A stretch of DNA of 64,000 nt from Aphrocallistes beatrix (Eukaryota > Porifera > Hexactinellida > Sceptrulophora > Aphrocallistidae): assembly GCA_963281255.1 (NCBI GenBank), contig OY725503.1, positions 2,604,001 through 2,668,000 on the forward strand, read 5' to 3'. The notes beneath the pieces were generated by a model. That model made no database searches. It worked only from the letters and a program-made list of their open reading frames with translations, and was not told the origin of the DNA. Shown one piece after another: positions 21,599-33,034 of the stretch (position 1 is the first letter of the stretch; each line of letters begins with the position of its first letter). Made by a program: the position numbers and the translations under genes.

Positions 21599-22199
21599 GG
21601 AGTGCATGCAACACATACACTTGGGCAAAGAGGTTAGGAGCTGTCTTAAAGGTACCATCAGCAAGCCAGCACTGGGATGCTTGCAACATATCCAGGTTAT
21701 GCTGTGTACCAAAGATGAGAATTCTCTGCGGCTTCGGACCAGAGTCGTAGAGCAAGAATTGCTCTTCCTTCGCTGTCTGCTGGTACTCAGGAGGAAGGTT
21801 GAGCTCCTCAAGAGTAGTTGGTTGTATTTGAACAGCTAGCACTCGTTCCCTCTGACGCTGTATCGTACGCTTTAAACTGTCCAGCTTAGGCAGCTTAGCA
21901 GCCGTACCCTCAGATACCGTGAGGAGACTTTCCCCTACTATGCTGTGTGAACTATCCCGGGTTTCCTCTGCTTTCCTTTTAATGCCTATCTTAGTCTCGC
22001 GACAACCAACCTCCTGTTCTACTGGTCCGTGGAGATGCTCATTGTTCGCCTTGATTATCTCCTTACCCTTTGTTTGTTCCCTTGTTTTGCAACTCCTCTC
22101 CGATCCATTGCCAGTGTGATCATCTCCTCTCTCCTCTCCCCTCTCCAATCCTCTCTCCTCCAGTATCGACGAAGGCCAGCTGGCATAGATGTGGTGCAT
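21599..22199 (-). pseudogene. Inverted partial copy of the FLYWCH-MULE transposase
   Basis: The minus strand reads the same protein as 20460-20976: EQEVGCRETKIGIKRKAEE, PTTLEELNLPPEYQQTAKEE and CWLADGTFKTAPNLFAQVY. It ends at the junction HALHA. It lacks the finger's first half, the second Asp and the rest of the domain. The inversion point lies in shared GGAGTGCATGCAAC at 21599-21612, suggesting a fold-back repair or template-switch event. Confidence 0.75.
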
Positions 22200-24348
22200 A
22201 TTTATTTCTATATTTTATTCTTATATTACGTATTTAATCATATTAATATTAGTGTTACTTAAACTTCAATATATTAAACATACTTAGTTATTAGTAAATG
22301 TATCTTCGAATTGTAACCAGGGCAATTATCCCGTCCCATTTTGTAACTCATCTATTGAGGTAATTTTAAGTGTCTCGTTTTTCCATGAAATTCCTCAATT
22401 ATGTCCCCTTTATGCACCTGATAATACTTTTCAAATGGGTCCCCCGATTTCCCACAAAATTCGACACTGGCCCCGTGTAACAACTCAGATTATACCCTCG
22501 TCCTCGAATATACCCGCATACTTGCCAACTGTCCCGTTTTTGGCTGGACGTCCCGCTTTTTTCACCCTTCTCTTGACCTGATTTTCTCGAGTGTCCCGCT
22601 TTTACATGAAATTTGCCCATTATGTCCCGATTTTTTTGACTCTATTTATAATACTTTTCTATTGCGTCCCGCTTTTATCATGAATCAGGTTGGCATGTAT
22701 GTACCCGGGTATATTCTGTCCTAGCCTAGATTATAACCCCGGATATGAAGCGGGCTAGCCCAGAATATTCTCCCTGTCTTCGTAATATCAAATGAATGTG
22801 GATCTTTTGGCATGGCCGTAGGAAGTGGTGCGGCTTGTAAGGCCATGGCCTTACCACTTTTTTTTATAAACTGTCTTAGTTCTATGGACGAAGATGTGGA
22901 TGACTCACGATGAGCCTTACCACATTTGATTAACACAGCAACGATGGCCTTACCACTTTTTCTGAGCTTCTGACGGCCCTGTTTGGGGTATCTATGTTAA
23001 CATTTTGTCGTAGGAGTCTTATAAATTGGAAAATTGCCTCAGAGAAGTAGAGTGATGGCATCTACTCCTAATATTATCATGACATTATAGATAGACAGCA
23101 GGGACGGACCCAGGGGTGGCATGATATCCAGGGTCTCCACCCTCCACTCAAAGAGAAAGTGCAATCGTCAAGTCTTAGCTAAGAATAAGCTTAATACCAC
23201 AGTTCGTCCTCTTTAATAAACCTTGATTTGCCCCTGGACATGACTCAACAAAATATTTCTGTTTCTCCAATTATATTTCACTATAATAACAAGTACAAGT
23301 GTAAAAATTAGCAATTCCGTATACGTAGCAGTACACCTTTGGTTATTAACAAACAGCATCAGTCTGCTACTTTAAAGATTTCTATTTGGAGAAGTGAAAT
23401 TGTTCGGCTAATCGAAGGCTTACTGTACTATGGTGATCCCATACTATGTGTATCCCAAATACCAACTCGTCCAAAGACACACAAAGAACCCCAAAGACTC
23501 CACTGGTCTCAAGGATTCCTCAAAACCCCCAAAACCCTCCTTATCAGGTTTTGAACACAGGACGAGTTGACCAAAAAAGGACGAGTTGACTGGTCCCTTA
23601 TCAGGGTTGGGGGCATAATCAGGACAGTTTATACCGGGTATATTCTGTCCTAGCCCAGAATGCACCCCATGGGGGTATATTCTGAGCTAGCCCACTTCAT
23701 ACCCAGGTATAATCTGGCCTAGCCCATAATGTGCCCAGGTATATTCTGGGCTGCTACACCTGTATTCGGAAGTGCACCGTATTATAATTAGCAGCACATA
23801 ATCCACATTCTCTCTTCGCATAAATCCTTGCTACGTAAACTCCTTTGGTGACATTATCGAAACGTAAGGTTCCTTGTCATATTAATTTTGACGTCCGAAA
23901 TCCCACCAGTAAACCTAAACTCAGATAAAAGTACCCAACTTGTTGGGATGAAGCCACTGACATCGAAATGATGATAACAAAATTTCATGAACTAACAGTG
24001 TAGAATGGAGGTGAAGTGTATTATATAAGAACATTGTTTATACTAAAATTATACGCCTGCACATAGAATTGATAAAAATGAATCTAGTGTAGCATAATAC
24101 AAGTATGTTACTTTAAAGTAGGGAGAAACCTAGTAAATTTCAGCAGATTTCCAAAATTACAAATCATGGTCATAAAGCGATCTTACAAGTATTTGAGAGA
24201 GATGAGAATTCACATTCCATTGTTCAGATACTATTAATTATACGTACTTCAAAACATCTAAATATGTCAAAACTGATGTTTTGATATCTTTTAATTATCG
24301 ACTTAGCACAAAAACGTTATATTTTCATAGTATATTAGATGTTAGAAA
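22200..24348. repeat. MULE interior filler with short MITEs
   Basis: No gene. About 22513-22698 is a hAT-like MITE with ends CATACTTGCCAAC and GTTGGCATGTA and near-duplicate flanks TATACCCG/TGTACCCG. About 22700-22780 and 23630-23760 contain inverted and direct copies of GGTATATTCTG and TAGCCCAGAAT. The rest is unassigned. Confidence 0.45.
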
Positions 24349-25123
24349 ATTAGCCAATCAAATTAGTAGCGAAATGTCGTGTAGCGAAATGTCGGACTTC
24401 CAATAATAATAGAAAGGTAAGCGAACATGAGGTATAATCATCTGGAACCAACCACAAACTTAGATATCGTATTTGGAAAAGTAATCATAAACACAATGAA
24501 GTCAAGGGGGGGTGTCACTTCCCTATGCAAGTAGCACAGGGAAATAACTCACCAGAATATGCATGGTCTATGTTCAAGGGGTCAGTTTCCTAAGGGCAGG
24601 GTTGGGTTCAATTATAATTGTAATTAATTCAATTACAATTAATTATGTTTTTGCATAATTGTAATTGTAATTGTGATCGAAAAACACGAATCCATATATA
24701 GGCAGTTCTAATTGAAATTGAAATTTATAAATGTGGTTTTACAAGTTGACCGAAAAATTGTCTATTATAGGTTTTCTTAGTGTTTGTTATTAATATAATA
24801 TTGTTAGACACTAGTACTAGCTTTGGCTTCCCCATTTACTAGACTTCTAGTAGAGTGTTGATTTTAGATGAACAAAATGTGCTTCTCTTTGTATCATGAG
24901 TGTATTGATATGAGTTTAGTAACCAAACATAGCCAAAAAACTTAACTAGTAGTTTAGCTCGTTCTAGCTAACTACATTTATATCCTATGATTTATTTGTT
25001 AGTTCTAATTCATTGATACATAGTCTACTAGTATCTTGTCTGAATAAGCTCTCGCCTTCGCTCAACAGTATATATACACATTGAGCATTCAGTACTAGGC
25101 CATCTTGTTATTCAATCCTGGAA

Positions 25124-25261
25124 ATGACCCCTCCGATAATCAAACACTTCGAAGAACCTGCTGGTAATATCACCGGTCATTTCAAAATTAATTGTAAGCA
25201 TTCAAAGAAATCAGTGTCCGGTTCCTATGCAGCAATATTCAACCTTAGTCTCTCTTTATAA
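25124..25261 (+). pseudogene. Possible BED-finger start of a hAT transposase
   Basis: A 45-codon frame reads IKHFEEPAGNITGHFKINCK then KSVSGSYAAIFNL. This resembles the beginning of hAT transposase BED zinc fingers, but the second Cys of the expected C-x2-C is Ser (CKHS) and the His pair is missing. A TATATA-rich stretch lies about 50 bp upstream. It could instead be chance. Confidence 0.4.
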
Positions 25262-25393
25262 TAAAAACTGGTACCCATGATAGTTTATAACTTGATTCAT
25301 TCTGATAAAAATACAGTATATTATCCAATAATCTATTATTACAATTATAGATTCTCAATCATAATTGTAATTGAAATTCTAAGGACACCATAA

Positions 25394-26334
25394 TCCTTAC
25401 TATTAAAACTCGATTAATGTGTATGTGTGTATATATATATGTACAGGGTGGCCTATAAGTTCTGTCCCAAGCTTCATTAGGTATAAAAATTTTTATACTC
25501 AAACAGTCTTAGTTATTATGGTCTTTAGAGATTGTAATTCGAATACTTTCAACGATTTAAAAAGATTTTTCGAGTCTGAGACCTAGAACTGTGTTTTGTA
25601 TGGTGAGTTTGGTGAATAAAAAATGTGTCCTGGTTCGCAGCGAAAATCGCAAATCAGGTCCCGCTGCTTCTGTATAAATTGTCTACAATCGATGTTCCAT
25701 GACGATTTAACACCAGATACCTTTCATTCACCATAGAAATATTTCACGAATCCACTGAATTCATTTTCAGACATAAGAAAAAGTTATTCATTCGCAGTTC
25801 AAATTAGGTAAATTTTGCAAAATTCCCTAAAATGGCACTTTTTTTCACATCACAAAAAAATCTGATCCAATTTGTCCTCAAAATGCACTGATCTTCACAT
25901 CGTATATTTCTACAAATTTAGAGTGTTTGAGGAAAATGTGAGAGCTATTTTTTCCGAGAATTTGAAGACTCTAGAAAGATAATTCGAAAAGCAGTAGCCT
26001 CTGATTCGCAATTTTCGCTACGAACCAGGACACATCTTATATTCACCAAACTCACCGTACAAAACACAGTTCTAGGTCTCAGACTCAAAAAATCTTTTTA
26101 AATCGTTGAAAGTATTCGAATTACAATCTCTAAAGACAATAATAACTAATATTGTTTGAGTATAAAAATTTTATACCAAATAAAACTTGGGACATAACTT
26201 ATGGGCCACCCTGTATGTTGATGATGATATCTCCCTTATAATTAACCAATGTCACTTCCTGGCGACCGAAGGGAGCCTCGGGCGGACACAAAGTGTCCGC
26301 CAGCCGCGCAGCGCAAGCAAGCGAAGCGCGCTTG
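25394..26334 (+). mobile_element. Helitron-like non-autonomous element, copy H5, interrupted
   Basis: Starts TCCTTACTATTAAAACTCGA after host A (25393). Ends AAGCGCGCTTG at 26334 before host T (26335). The mariner MITE at 25444-26213 splits it in the TA-repeat tract. The tail palindromes are intact (GGCGGACAC AAA GTGTCCGCC at 26281-26301). Confidence 0.65.
25444..26213. mobile_element. mariner-type MITE, 770 bp, with 225-bp inverted termini
   Basis: Ends are CAGGGTGGCCTATAAGTTCT and, inverted, CAGGGTGGCCCATAAGTTAT. TA duplications are at 25442-25443 and 26214-26215. The inverted arms extend to about 25668 and from about 25990. No coding capacity. Confidence 0.75.
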
Positions 26335-26386
26335 TAATTATAATTGGAATTGGAAAAATGTAATCAAACCCAACCCTGCCTACGGG

Positions 26387-26770
26387 GGGGGATATTTTCC
26401 TATGCACAGTTCCCCAAATTTTTGTTAGTTTTTGCGAGTTTCTATATAGCTTAGTTAGTGTGTCTACATGAACATTTCAGGTTTGAATTAAATCCAAAAT
26501 ATTGAAATTCAGTTTTCAAGTTAGTTATAAGGCTGGAAACCTCCTCTCTTTCCAACTTCCCTCTATAAAACATGGAAATTTTTTGATAATTTCATAAAAT
26601 TAAGTAATATAAAACTGGTCTCTACTTCTCTGCTCATAGAGGGAAATTTGTAATGTAAATGAGCTAAAAATGTCCACTTTGGCCCCATTTGTAACGATAA
26701 TACGTATAACAGTGATTATGGTGTTTAAATTTCATAAATAACATCTATTTGTATTTAAGGAAATGTTAAA
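26387..26770. other. 3' flank of NDUFS3
   Basis: AT-rich and without recognisable genes or repeats. It should contain the NDUFS3 3' UTR and polyadenylation signal. No poly(A) tract next to the stop was seen. Confidence 0.4.
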
Positions 26771-27526
26771 TTAGAATTCATTATCCTGGTGATCGCATTG
26801 CTTCGAGATTTTCTGTCTATTTATTGATGGAAATTGTTCCCACTTAGCGTCTAATTCAAATTTTCTAAACTCTTGACTCAATTCCAATGGTTCACAAACA
26901 ACTCGCTTTGATTCATCATCATATCTTACTTCTACATATCCAGACAAAGGAAAATCTTTTCTAAAGGGATGACCTTCAAATCCATAATCAGTAAGAATAC
27001 GTCTTAAATCAGGATGATCTTGGAAAAATATTCCAAACATGTCCCAAAGTTCCCTTTCAGCCCAATTAGCAGATGAAAAAACTGTAGATGCCGAATCTAT
27101 TGGAGTTAATTCATCGGTATATGTTTTAACAAGAACACGTGCATTAAATTGAATAGATAAGAGTATATAAATTATTTCAAATCTATAAGTTTTAGAAGGA
27201 ACATCATAAGCAGTTACATCAATTAGTTGACGAAATTGGGAATTTTGATTATCGCGTAAGAATGTAAGCACAGGTATAATACCATCTGGATGAATATGAA
27301 TTACAAGTTCGTTATTGGAATTTATATCAGTAAAAGATACAAATCTTGGCATCATTTCATTAATGCAAGAACCAAAAATAACTAGATCATCAATTTTCAA
27401 GACTCGTTTTTCAGATCTTGTTGAATTTTCATTCCGATTAAAAGAATTCCTTATTTGAAACTTTTGCATTGATGTTAAAGGAAAGCGTCGAACAATCATC
27501 CGCTGATAAAATAATCGACAAAACAT
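26771..27526 (-). CDS. NDUFS3: NADH-ubiquinone oxidoreductase 30 kDa subunit, mitochondrial
   Basis: A complete 251-codon frame on the minus strand without introns, from ATG 27526 to a stop at 26771. It is a core subunit of the hydrophilic arm of respiratory complex I, close to the NDUFS2/quinone site in the mitochondrial matrix. Residues 1-32 are Arg-rich without acidic residues ([13 protein letters not shown]), fitting a mitochondrial presequence. The 30 kDa domain spans about 78-200, with the family signature [16 protein letters not shown] (153-168) and [20 protein letters not shown] (171-190). The C-terminal tail ([17 protein letters not shown]) is also conserved. Length matches animal NDUFS3. 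It sits between a hAT element and repeats, the only evident host gene here. Being intronless it could be the native single-exon gene or a retrocopy. No poly(A) tail or flanking repeats were seen to prove the latter. Confidence 0.95.
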   Translation of the reverse strand: MFCRLFYQRMIVRRFPLTSMQKFQIRNSFNRNENSTRSEKRVLKIDDLVIFGSCINEMMPRFVSFTDINSNNELVIHIHPDGIIPVLTFLRDNQNSQFRQLIDVTAYDVPSKTYRFEIIYILLSIQFNARVLVKTYTDELTPIDSASTVFSSANWAERELWDMFGIFFQDHPDLRRILTDYGFEGHPFRKDFPLSGYVEVRYDDESKRVVCEPLELSQEFRKFELDAKWEQFPSINRQKISKQCDHQDNEF

Positions 27527-27816
27527 TCTAAATTATAAAAAAATGGTTAGAGTACAGATGAATTAACTGAAGACGCTGTTACAAAATGATATAAACCCTT
27601 TACAAACATAAGAGACATTATTCGGATAGGTTATAAATTATTAATAAATTAATCAAATATCAAAAGAGAATACTATCTAACTTAAGGGGGGGCGGATTAA
27701 GGGGGTGCAGATGGGGCGGTCGCCCGGTGCCTATACAAAGCTGTAATATTTGTATTGAGAAATTTTTGCATTATATTGTTTGAGTAGTGGCAATAACAAT
27801 GATAATGATTGCTTAA

Positions 27817-28059
27817 GGATACCACCCGCGAAAAATCATATGATTTGGCTACAGCAGATGATGAAAGTAGAGCTATAAGAGATGTTAAGCGTGGGCACAT
27901 AATTCCGTCTAGAAATACTTGCACATTCCAAACAGTTTTTGATTCTCATTTCTAGTAATCAAAAACCGTTGAGTTTTCGCACCTATGTTGAATTTACAAA
28001 AAGTAATCACCTTTATAATTGCTAAAAAAAAGTATCAGAAAATAGGATTTAAAAAATAT
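27817..28059 (+). repeat. TTAA-flanked repeat, terminus copy K1
   Basis: Starts GGATACCACCCGCGAAAAAT immediately after TTAA (27813-27816) and continues AAGAGATGTTAAGCGTGGGC, as at 41122. The other end was not found; it merges into the palindromic family. Confidence 0.5.
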
Positions 28060-29305
28060 TTATATAAGTCCCTCAATTTCCATTAGTTTTAACTGCTTTG
28101 GAATATGAAATGACATGCAAATATCTTATTCGACAACTTATAGCACAGGGTTGCCATCTCCTCAGTCATAAAAAAAAGGACACTCAGGGATAGATCGAAG
28201 ATTTAGAAAAACGATGTAAAGAGAGAGCGTAGCGAACGACAATAATGGCTGTCTGGGTGCTAGCACCCCAAGGAATTGTTTTGAATGTTTTTAGTGTGCT
28301 TCTATATCATTATATTGGATCTCTGATCCAATATAATGTTATAGTAGCACAGTTCTAAAATGAGTGCTGGTGTCCGGCCGTATGTGGTGTACAGACATGA
28401 GTTTAAGAGATATCGTTTTGAATTTATTTGTGAAGCTGCGGACATATATGTAAATTCTCAGCTAGGGTTTCGATTTCCAAAATATGCTAAATCATCATGG
28501 TAGCCATTCTAGTATATAATCTACAAGTAAAACGTAAAAGGACAAGAATGAGTTTATAAGAACAAAAAGGACAAAAAGCGAAGAAAAAGGACAAAAAGGA
28601 CAGCATATTTTAAAAAGGACAGGTAGCAAAAAAGAAGGACTGTCCTTTCTAAAAAAGGACGTATGGTAACCCTGTTATAGCAGTGCTTACCTTCAAAATA
28701 TGGTATATCAAAAATTTTCACCATCAAAAGTGTGAAAAACTGGTCATTGATGACTGGCCACCCAAAAATAACCACATTCGATAGTATCCGCCGGAATTCC
28801 AGATCAATAACTTCTTTGAAACATCTCAGATCATGATTTTAATGCTAAATTCGTGCTCAGCACTAAATTTCCACCAATTCGATATATATATTGACCATAT
28901 TTGGAGATTTTTTTGGATGTCCGTTCATAGCAACGACCAGGATTTTTTTTCACATTCCTGGCCGTTTCTAGGGACCCGCAGCCAAAGAATTTCTCCAAAT
29001 GTGTCCAATATATATATCAAATTGCTGGAAATTTGGAGCTGAGGACGAATTTAAGATTAAAATGATTATCTGACATGGTTCAAAGTAGTTATGGATATGA
29101 GACATTTCGCTTTAAAAATGTGTCATTTTTTGGGCGACACCAGGTGGTATGTGGCTCTAGGTTGCGAAATATTAGCATTGAAATTCTAAAAATCGAAATT
29201 AACGTTTAGAACCCCTTTAGGGATCTAAAAATTATTAGAAAGGCCTTTGGCAAATTTTTGATGAAAAACAAAATGCCCATAGGAAAGGCCAACCTTAATG
29301 GTAGA
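28060..29305. repeat. Long palindromic repeat, copy interrupted by a hAT MITE
   Basis: Left and right parts match 31745-32462. It contains TCGTGCTCAGCACTAAATTT and its inverted counterpart around a centre at about 28925-28985 (an inverted repeat built on CCTGGCCGTT), and ends AAAGGCCAACCTTAA. The hAT MITE at 28146-28674 interrupts it. Confidence 0.55.
28146..28674. mobile_element. hAT-type MITE, 529 bp
   Basis: Ends are CAGGGTTGCCATCT and, inverted, CAGGGTTACCATAC. A perfect 8-bp duplication TTATAGCA flanks it (28138-28145 and 28675-28682). The paralogous repeat at 31831-31850 reads AACTTATAGTAGTACTTAAC without an insertion, so it is an empty site. An internal 14-bp hairpin lies at 28308-28338. 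The right half has short AAAAGGACA repeats. Confidence 0.8.
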
Positions 29306-29321
29306 AATCCGACCACTCCAT

Positions 29322-29440
29322 CTGCTTGGGTGGTGCGGTGGTTATGGCGTTTGAATACCAAGACTTAGGTCGCGGGTTCTAACCTCGCTCTAGTCATTTG
29401 CATTTTACTCTTAATTACATTGCTTCGGTAATGTAATCTG
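29322..29440 (+). mobile_element. tRNA-derived SINE-like fragment
   Basis: TGGTGCGGTGGTTATGGC resembles an RNA polymerase III A box, and GGGTTCTAACCTCG a B box with a T-arm. Their spacing is tRNA-like. The acceptor stem does not pair, so this is not a functional tRNA. A hairpin with a C(TTCG)G tetraloop at 29414-29437 closes the fragment. Confidence 0.55.
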
Positions 29441-30168
29441 AGCCTATACTCTTGCAGAACCTTATTGAGCTGAAAGCACTAAGGATGTCATCTCGTTTAA
29501 AGGTAAAGTTAGGTCAGGTGCTATCTTTCTTGCCTACTGTTAGCCGAGTTTTTCTCTGTAACACGCCATCATATGCACACAGACATGCCATCATATGCAT
29601 ACAGACACGCCGCATGCACACGTTCAGCAACTATCAGTAGCTTTAGCACCTCACCCAGATTGTAAACCCCCTGAGAACATATTAGCATGGATTCGGGGGG
29701 GTATACAAATCTATAAACTTTAACACTGAACAACGTTTTTTCAAATTGGAATTTCTTCTTTGATGTATTCAAACTTTTATTAGCCAATTTCTTTTGCTGA
29801 TTTCAAATATGGCATTCATTTGTTAGCTACACGTTTAGATTTTTCAAAAATCAATTTTGAAAATTTACTTCAACCGCAAAATCAAGGATAAAAATACATT
29901 TTCCAAATTCTACCAAACATAAAGAACGATCCTAGAGTATATTATTCGAACCCATATAACAATAATAGTAGGTTTCACTAATCGTTAATATAGTATTTTA
30001 TAGTCGTTAAGACAATATTCTTGTCATTAATTCCTTTCTTATATCAATTTAGTATGAAGGATATTATAATCATGATTGAATTCATCAGACATTAGAATAT
30101 ATAGGTAAACAAACTATTCCTATATGGTTTGGATAATGTAAATGATAAATAAATAATATCTAACAGCT
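29441..30168. other. AT-rich interval without recognised gene
   Basis: Contains a short direct duplication of GCCATCATATGCA near 29565-29600. Nothing else was identified. Confidence 0.35.
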
Positions 30169-33034
30169 TTAGCAAGGAACATATGGAATGAAACGCTGTT
30201 TTCTTGGCATTCGATTGTGGACTGTGTTGCTGTCCCTTGTTAAACACCAGCAATAGTCTACCATCATATTTGAATTCCATCTACCTTGGTATCTTCTCTC
30301 CATTTCACAAATGTCCTGATGAAACCGCCCACCTTGTTCCTCACTTAGGGCACCAAGATTTTTTGGAAAATATTCTAAATGCGAATCTAGAAAGTGCATT
30401 TTTATGCTCATTCTACAGCCAAGAGATTTATAGTTAGCAAGCATAGTTTGAACAAGTTATTTGTAGTTTTCCGCTCTCCTGTTTCCTAAAAAGTTTTCTA
30501 CGCATTCTTAAAATATGTCCAGGCATTTCTCTCAACGATATTCTGTAATGCTTCAAACTTAGGATCCCGAAGTAATTGACGGATTTGAGGTCCCACAAAA
30601 TCCCTACTTTTAACTTGGCTTCACTTATTGCTGGAAATTTTTTAGTGAGATACCTATAAGCCTCACCTTCCCTATTTAGAGCTTTGACTAAATTCTTCAT
30701 TAGACCAGGTTTGATATGGAGTGGTGGCAATATGACCATATGGGGATCGATAAGAGGATTTTATCTCACATTATCCTTGCCAGGGATAAAATCAGTTCTA
30801 GTTGGCCATTCATGCCTTGAATAATGTTGAGAATCCGCTCGGCTATCCCATAAGCATAGAAGGATTTTTGTGCATCCTCCTTGTTGACCAAGTAGGAGAG
30901 TAATAACTTTTAGATCACCACAAATTAACCACTTAAGTTCTTCATACTTCAGTTTTTCTATGAGTAATTTCATGGTTACATAATTCTAATGAAGGAAAAC
31001 TGAATGGGCTACTGGGATTGAGGACACGGAGTTTCCGTTGTAAAGGAGCACCGCTTTGAGGCTCCTTTTAGATGAATCGATGAAGAGTCTCCACTCATTG
31101 GGATCATAGTTCATTCCCATCGTTAAGATTAGCCCTTTAATATCATTGCAATAAACCAAGTCGTTGTCTATTGAAAAGAACGGCTCAAATTCTTGCTCTC
31201 TACTCCTATACAAGTAAAATGTTGTGTTTGCTTCTAAAAGGTTTCTTTCTTTAAGGTTGGTGTTTCCTTCCAGAACTAACTCAAAAAGTTTTCATTATTT
31301 TCTCCTGAAATTTTTTGTGGAAACTGTTCTCGATGAGTTATCTGCAAAATACACTTTTCGGGAGCTCAAGAAGCAAGAAATTTTTTTTCAAAAATCACCT
31401 AATTTATAGAGGACACATTCAAGGAAACTTCGATGGCTTATGCCTCTTTTACTAAATTATTCTTGCATGAAATGGTTGAATAAAGAAAATAATAGGAATA
31501 GAATTTTCAATTTTAATTCAATTAATTTTTTCTTTGCAATTTCGTTAGTACAATATTTAGAAGCAGATCTTCGTAAGGAAAAATATTTTAACGTTTTTCT
31601 AAAGCAGAATATCGAAAATCTGTCTCTATCATTTTGTTCTACGTGACGAGATCTTTCCAAAACCTTTTTTTACTCTTCGAATTTTGTAACTAGAGATTAC
31701 TCCTTTGTAAAATTGATATTTTTTGAGTGCTAAAAACAGGCTACAAAGCAATTTTCTTCGGAAAAGCTTGATTTCCATCAGTTTTAACTACGTCGTAGTA
31801 TTAAATAACATCTAAACATCCTAAATCAACAACTTATAGTAGTACTTAACTTCAAAATATGGCATATTAAATATTTTCACATCATGACACCTTCAAAAGT
31901 GTGAAAAAGTTGTTAGTTATGACTGGGGACCCAAAAATGACCTTGTCCGATAGTATCCGCCGAATTCCCATATCTATAACTTTATTTGACTATGCTAGGT
32001 CGTCATTTTAATACTGAATTCGTGCTCAGCACTAAATTTCCAGCAATTTGATATATATATTGACCATATTTGGAGATTATTTTGGTTGCCTTTTCCTAGC
32101 AACGATCAGGAATGTGAAAAAATTCCTGGCCGTTGCTAGGCACGGTCGAACGAAAATGTTTCTAAATATGGTAAATATATATATCAAATTGCTGGAAATC
32201 TAGTGCTGAGCATGAATTCAGCATTAAAGATGATCTGGCACTGTTAGAAGTTATAGCTGTAGGAATTTCGCATTTAAAATGTGTCGTTTTTAGAGCGACA
32301 CCAGGTGATACAAGTGGCTCAAAGTGGCGAAATATTGGGGCTGAAGTTATAAAAATCGGAAATATTGTTTAGAACCCCTATAAGGATCTAAAAATGATAA
32401 AAACGCAATTTGGGCAAATTTTTAGAAAAAAACAAGTGTCCCATGGGAAACACCAACCTTAAGTCTTGAACCCAAAAACATAGCGGACTCCTTCGACAGG
32501 TCAAGATCCCTGACCAAATCATTCAAGTCCTCTTGTGAAAATAGCTTTGGGGCATCACTTTGTACCTCAAAATATGTATCCAACTGATCTTCAGGTTCAT
32601 TCTCAATAAATTCGTGGACTTCAGATGCGATAGGACATTTATGTACAGGGATTTCTAATTCATGTGCTACAGGGCGCAAAGCTGAAGGCAAATTTGGGTA
32701 TATAATCCTAGATTTTGTCTTTATTGAATGTCCTTTTACTTTTGTCAAACAAAAATAACAGTCATCTAAGTGGTTTCTTTGTTCCCTCCATACCATCGGG
32801 ACACCAAATGGCATGCTTTTAAGTTTCCCTTTGATCATTTGATTAGGTTATTACAACAGGTGTGACAAGCATAGTGAGGGGCCCATGGTTTGTCTTGGTC
32901 TCCGACTTTACAGCCGAAATACAGACAGTATGTTCCATAACTAAAGGAGTCATTGTCTTGAATCTACTACCCATTATGTAGATACCACATATATAACAAA
33001 AATTGTCAGGATCATTTTCACACTTGCGATGCAT
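30169..33034 (-). pseudogene. Decayed member of an uncharacterised multi-copy invertebrate gene family
   Basis: Minus-strand fragments in order. First are DPDNFCYICGIYIM (about 33010) and GVPMVWREQRNHLDDCYFC (about 32750). Then LNDLVRDLDLSKESAMFLGS (about 32480). After a 1.2 kb insertion come DLVYCNDIKGL and EWRLFIDSSKRSLKAVLLYN (31213-30986), WLICGDLKVITLLLG (30900), LPPLHIKPGLMKNLVKAL (30739), MHFLDSHLEYFPKNLG and RFHQDICEMERRYQG (30400-30270). I recognise this order from an abundant protein family in cnidarians, insects and other invertebrates that has no established function and behaves like a repeat. Frameshifts between every segment and the inserted palindromic repeat make this copy dead. 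Confidence 0.55.
31214..32462. repeat. Insertion in the decayed gene, including a long palindromic repeat
   Basis: About 31745-32462 is an uninterrupted copy of the palindromic family. Its central arms meet at about 32090-32140 (CCTAGCAACGATCAGGAAT and its near reverse complement), and the right end is AACACCAACCTTAAG. 31214-31744 is AT-rich and unassigned. The insertion separates two conserved blocks of the flanking minus-strand pseudogene. Confidence 0.5.

Larger units (their letters stand above)
19880..24399 (+). mobile_element. FLYWCH-type MULE (Phantom-like), rearranged
   Basis: Both ends carry CCGACATTTCGCTACACGAC-type sequence followed by ACTAATTTGATTGGCTAATT, in inverted orientation (left about 19886-20010, right about 24349-24395). 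The 11-bp direct repeat CCAATAATAAT (19869-19879 and 24400-24410) is a plausible target duplication in the MULE size range, although the outermost few bases of the two ends differ. Inside is a FLYWCH plus MULE transposase with an inverted partial duplication. 22.2-24.3 kb is non-coding filler. Confidence 0.6.
24597..26378 (+). mobile_element. hAT derivative, 1,782 bp, with two nested elements
   Basis: Ends are CAGGGTTGGGTTCAATTATA and, inverted, CAGGGTTGGGTTTGATTACA. The 8-bp flanks CCTAAGGG (24589-24596) and CCTACGGG (26379-26386) differ by one base, as expected for an aged hAT duplication. It contains a possible first coding exon (25124-25261), the Helitron-like copy H5 and a mariner MITE. 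No catalytic hAT region remains. Confidence 0.65.

Noticed and set aside
26771-27526. NDUFS3 as bacterial or mitochondrial DNA contamination
   Set aside because: It has an N-terminal mitochondrial presequence, animal-type length, and is bracketed by repeats that occur elsewhere in the window.
29322-29400. Functional tRNA gene
   Set aside because: Boxes are recognisable but the 5' and 3' acceptor strands do not pair and the anticodon arm is not clear.
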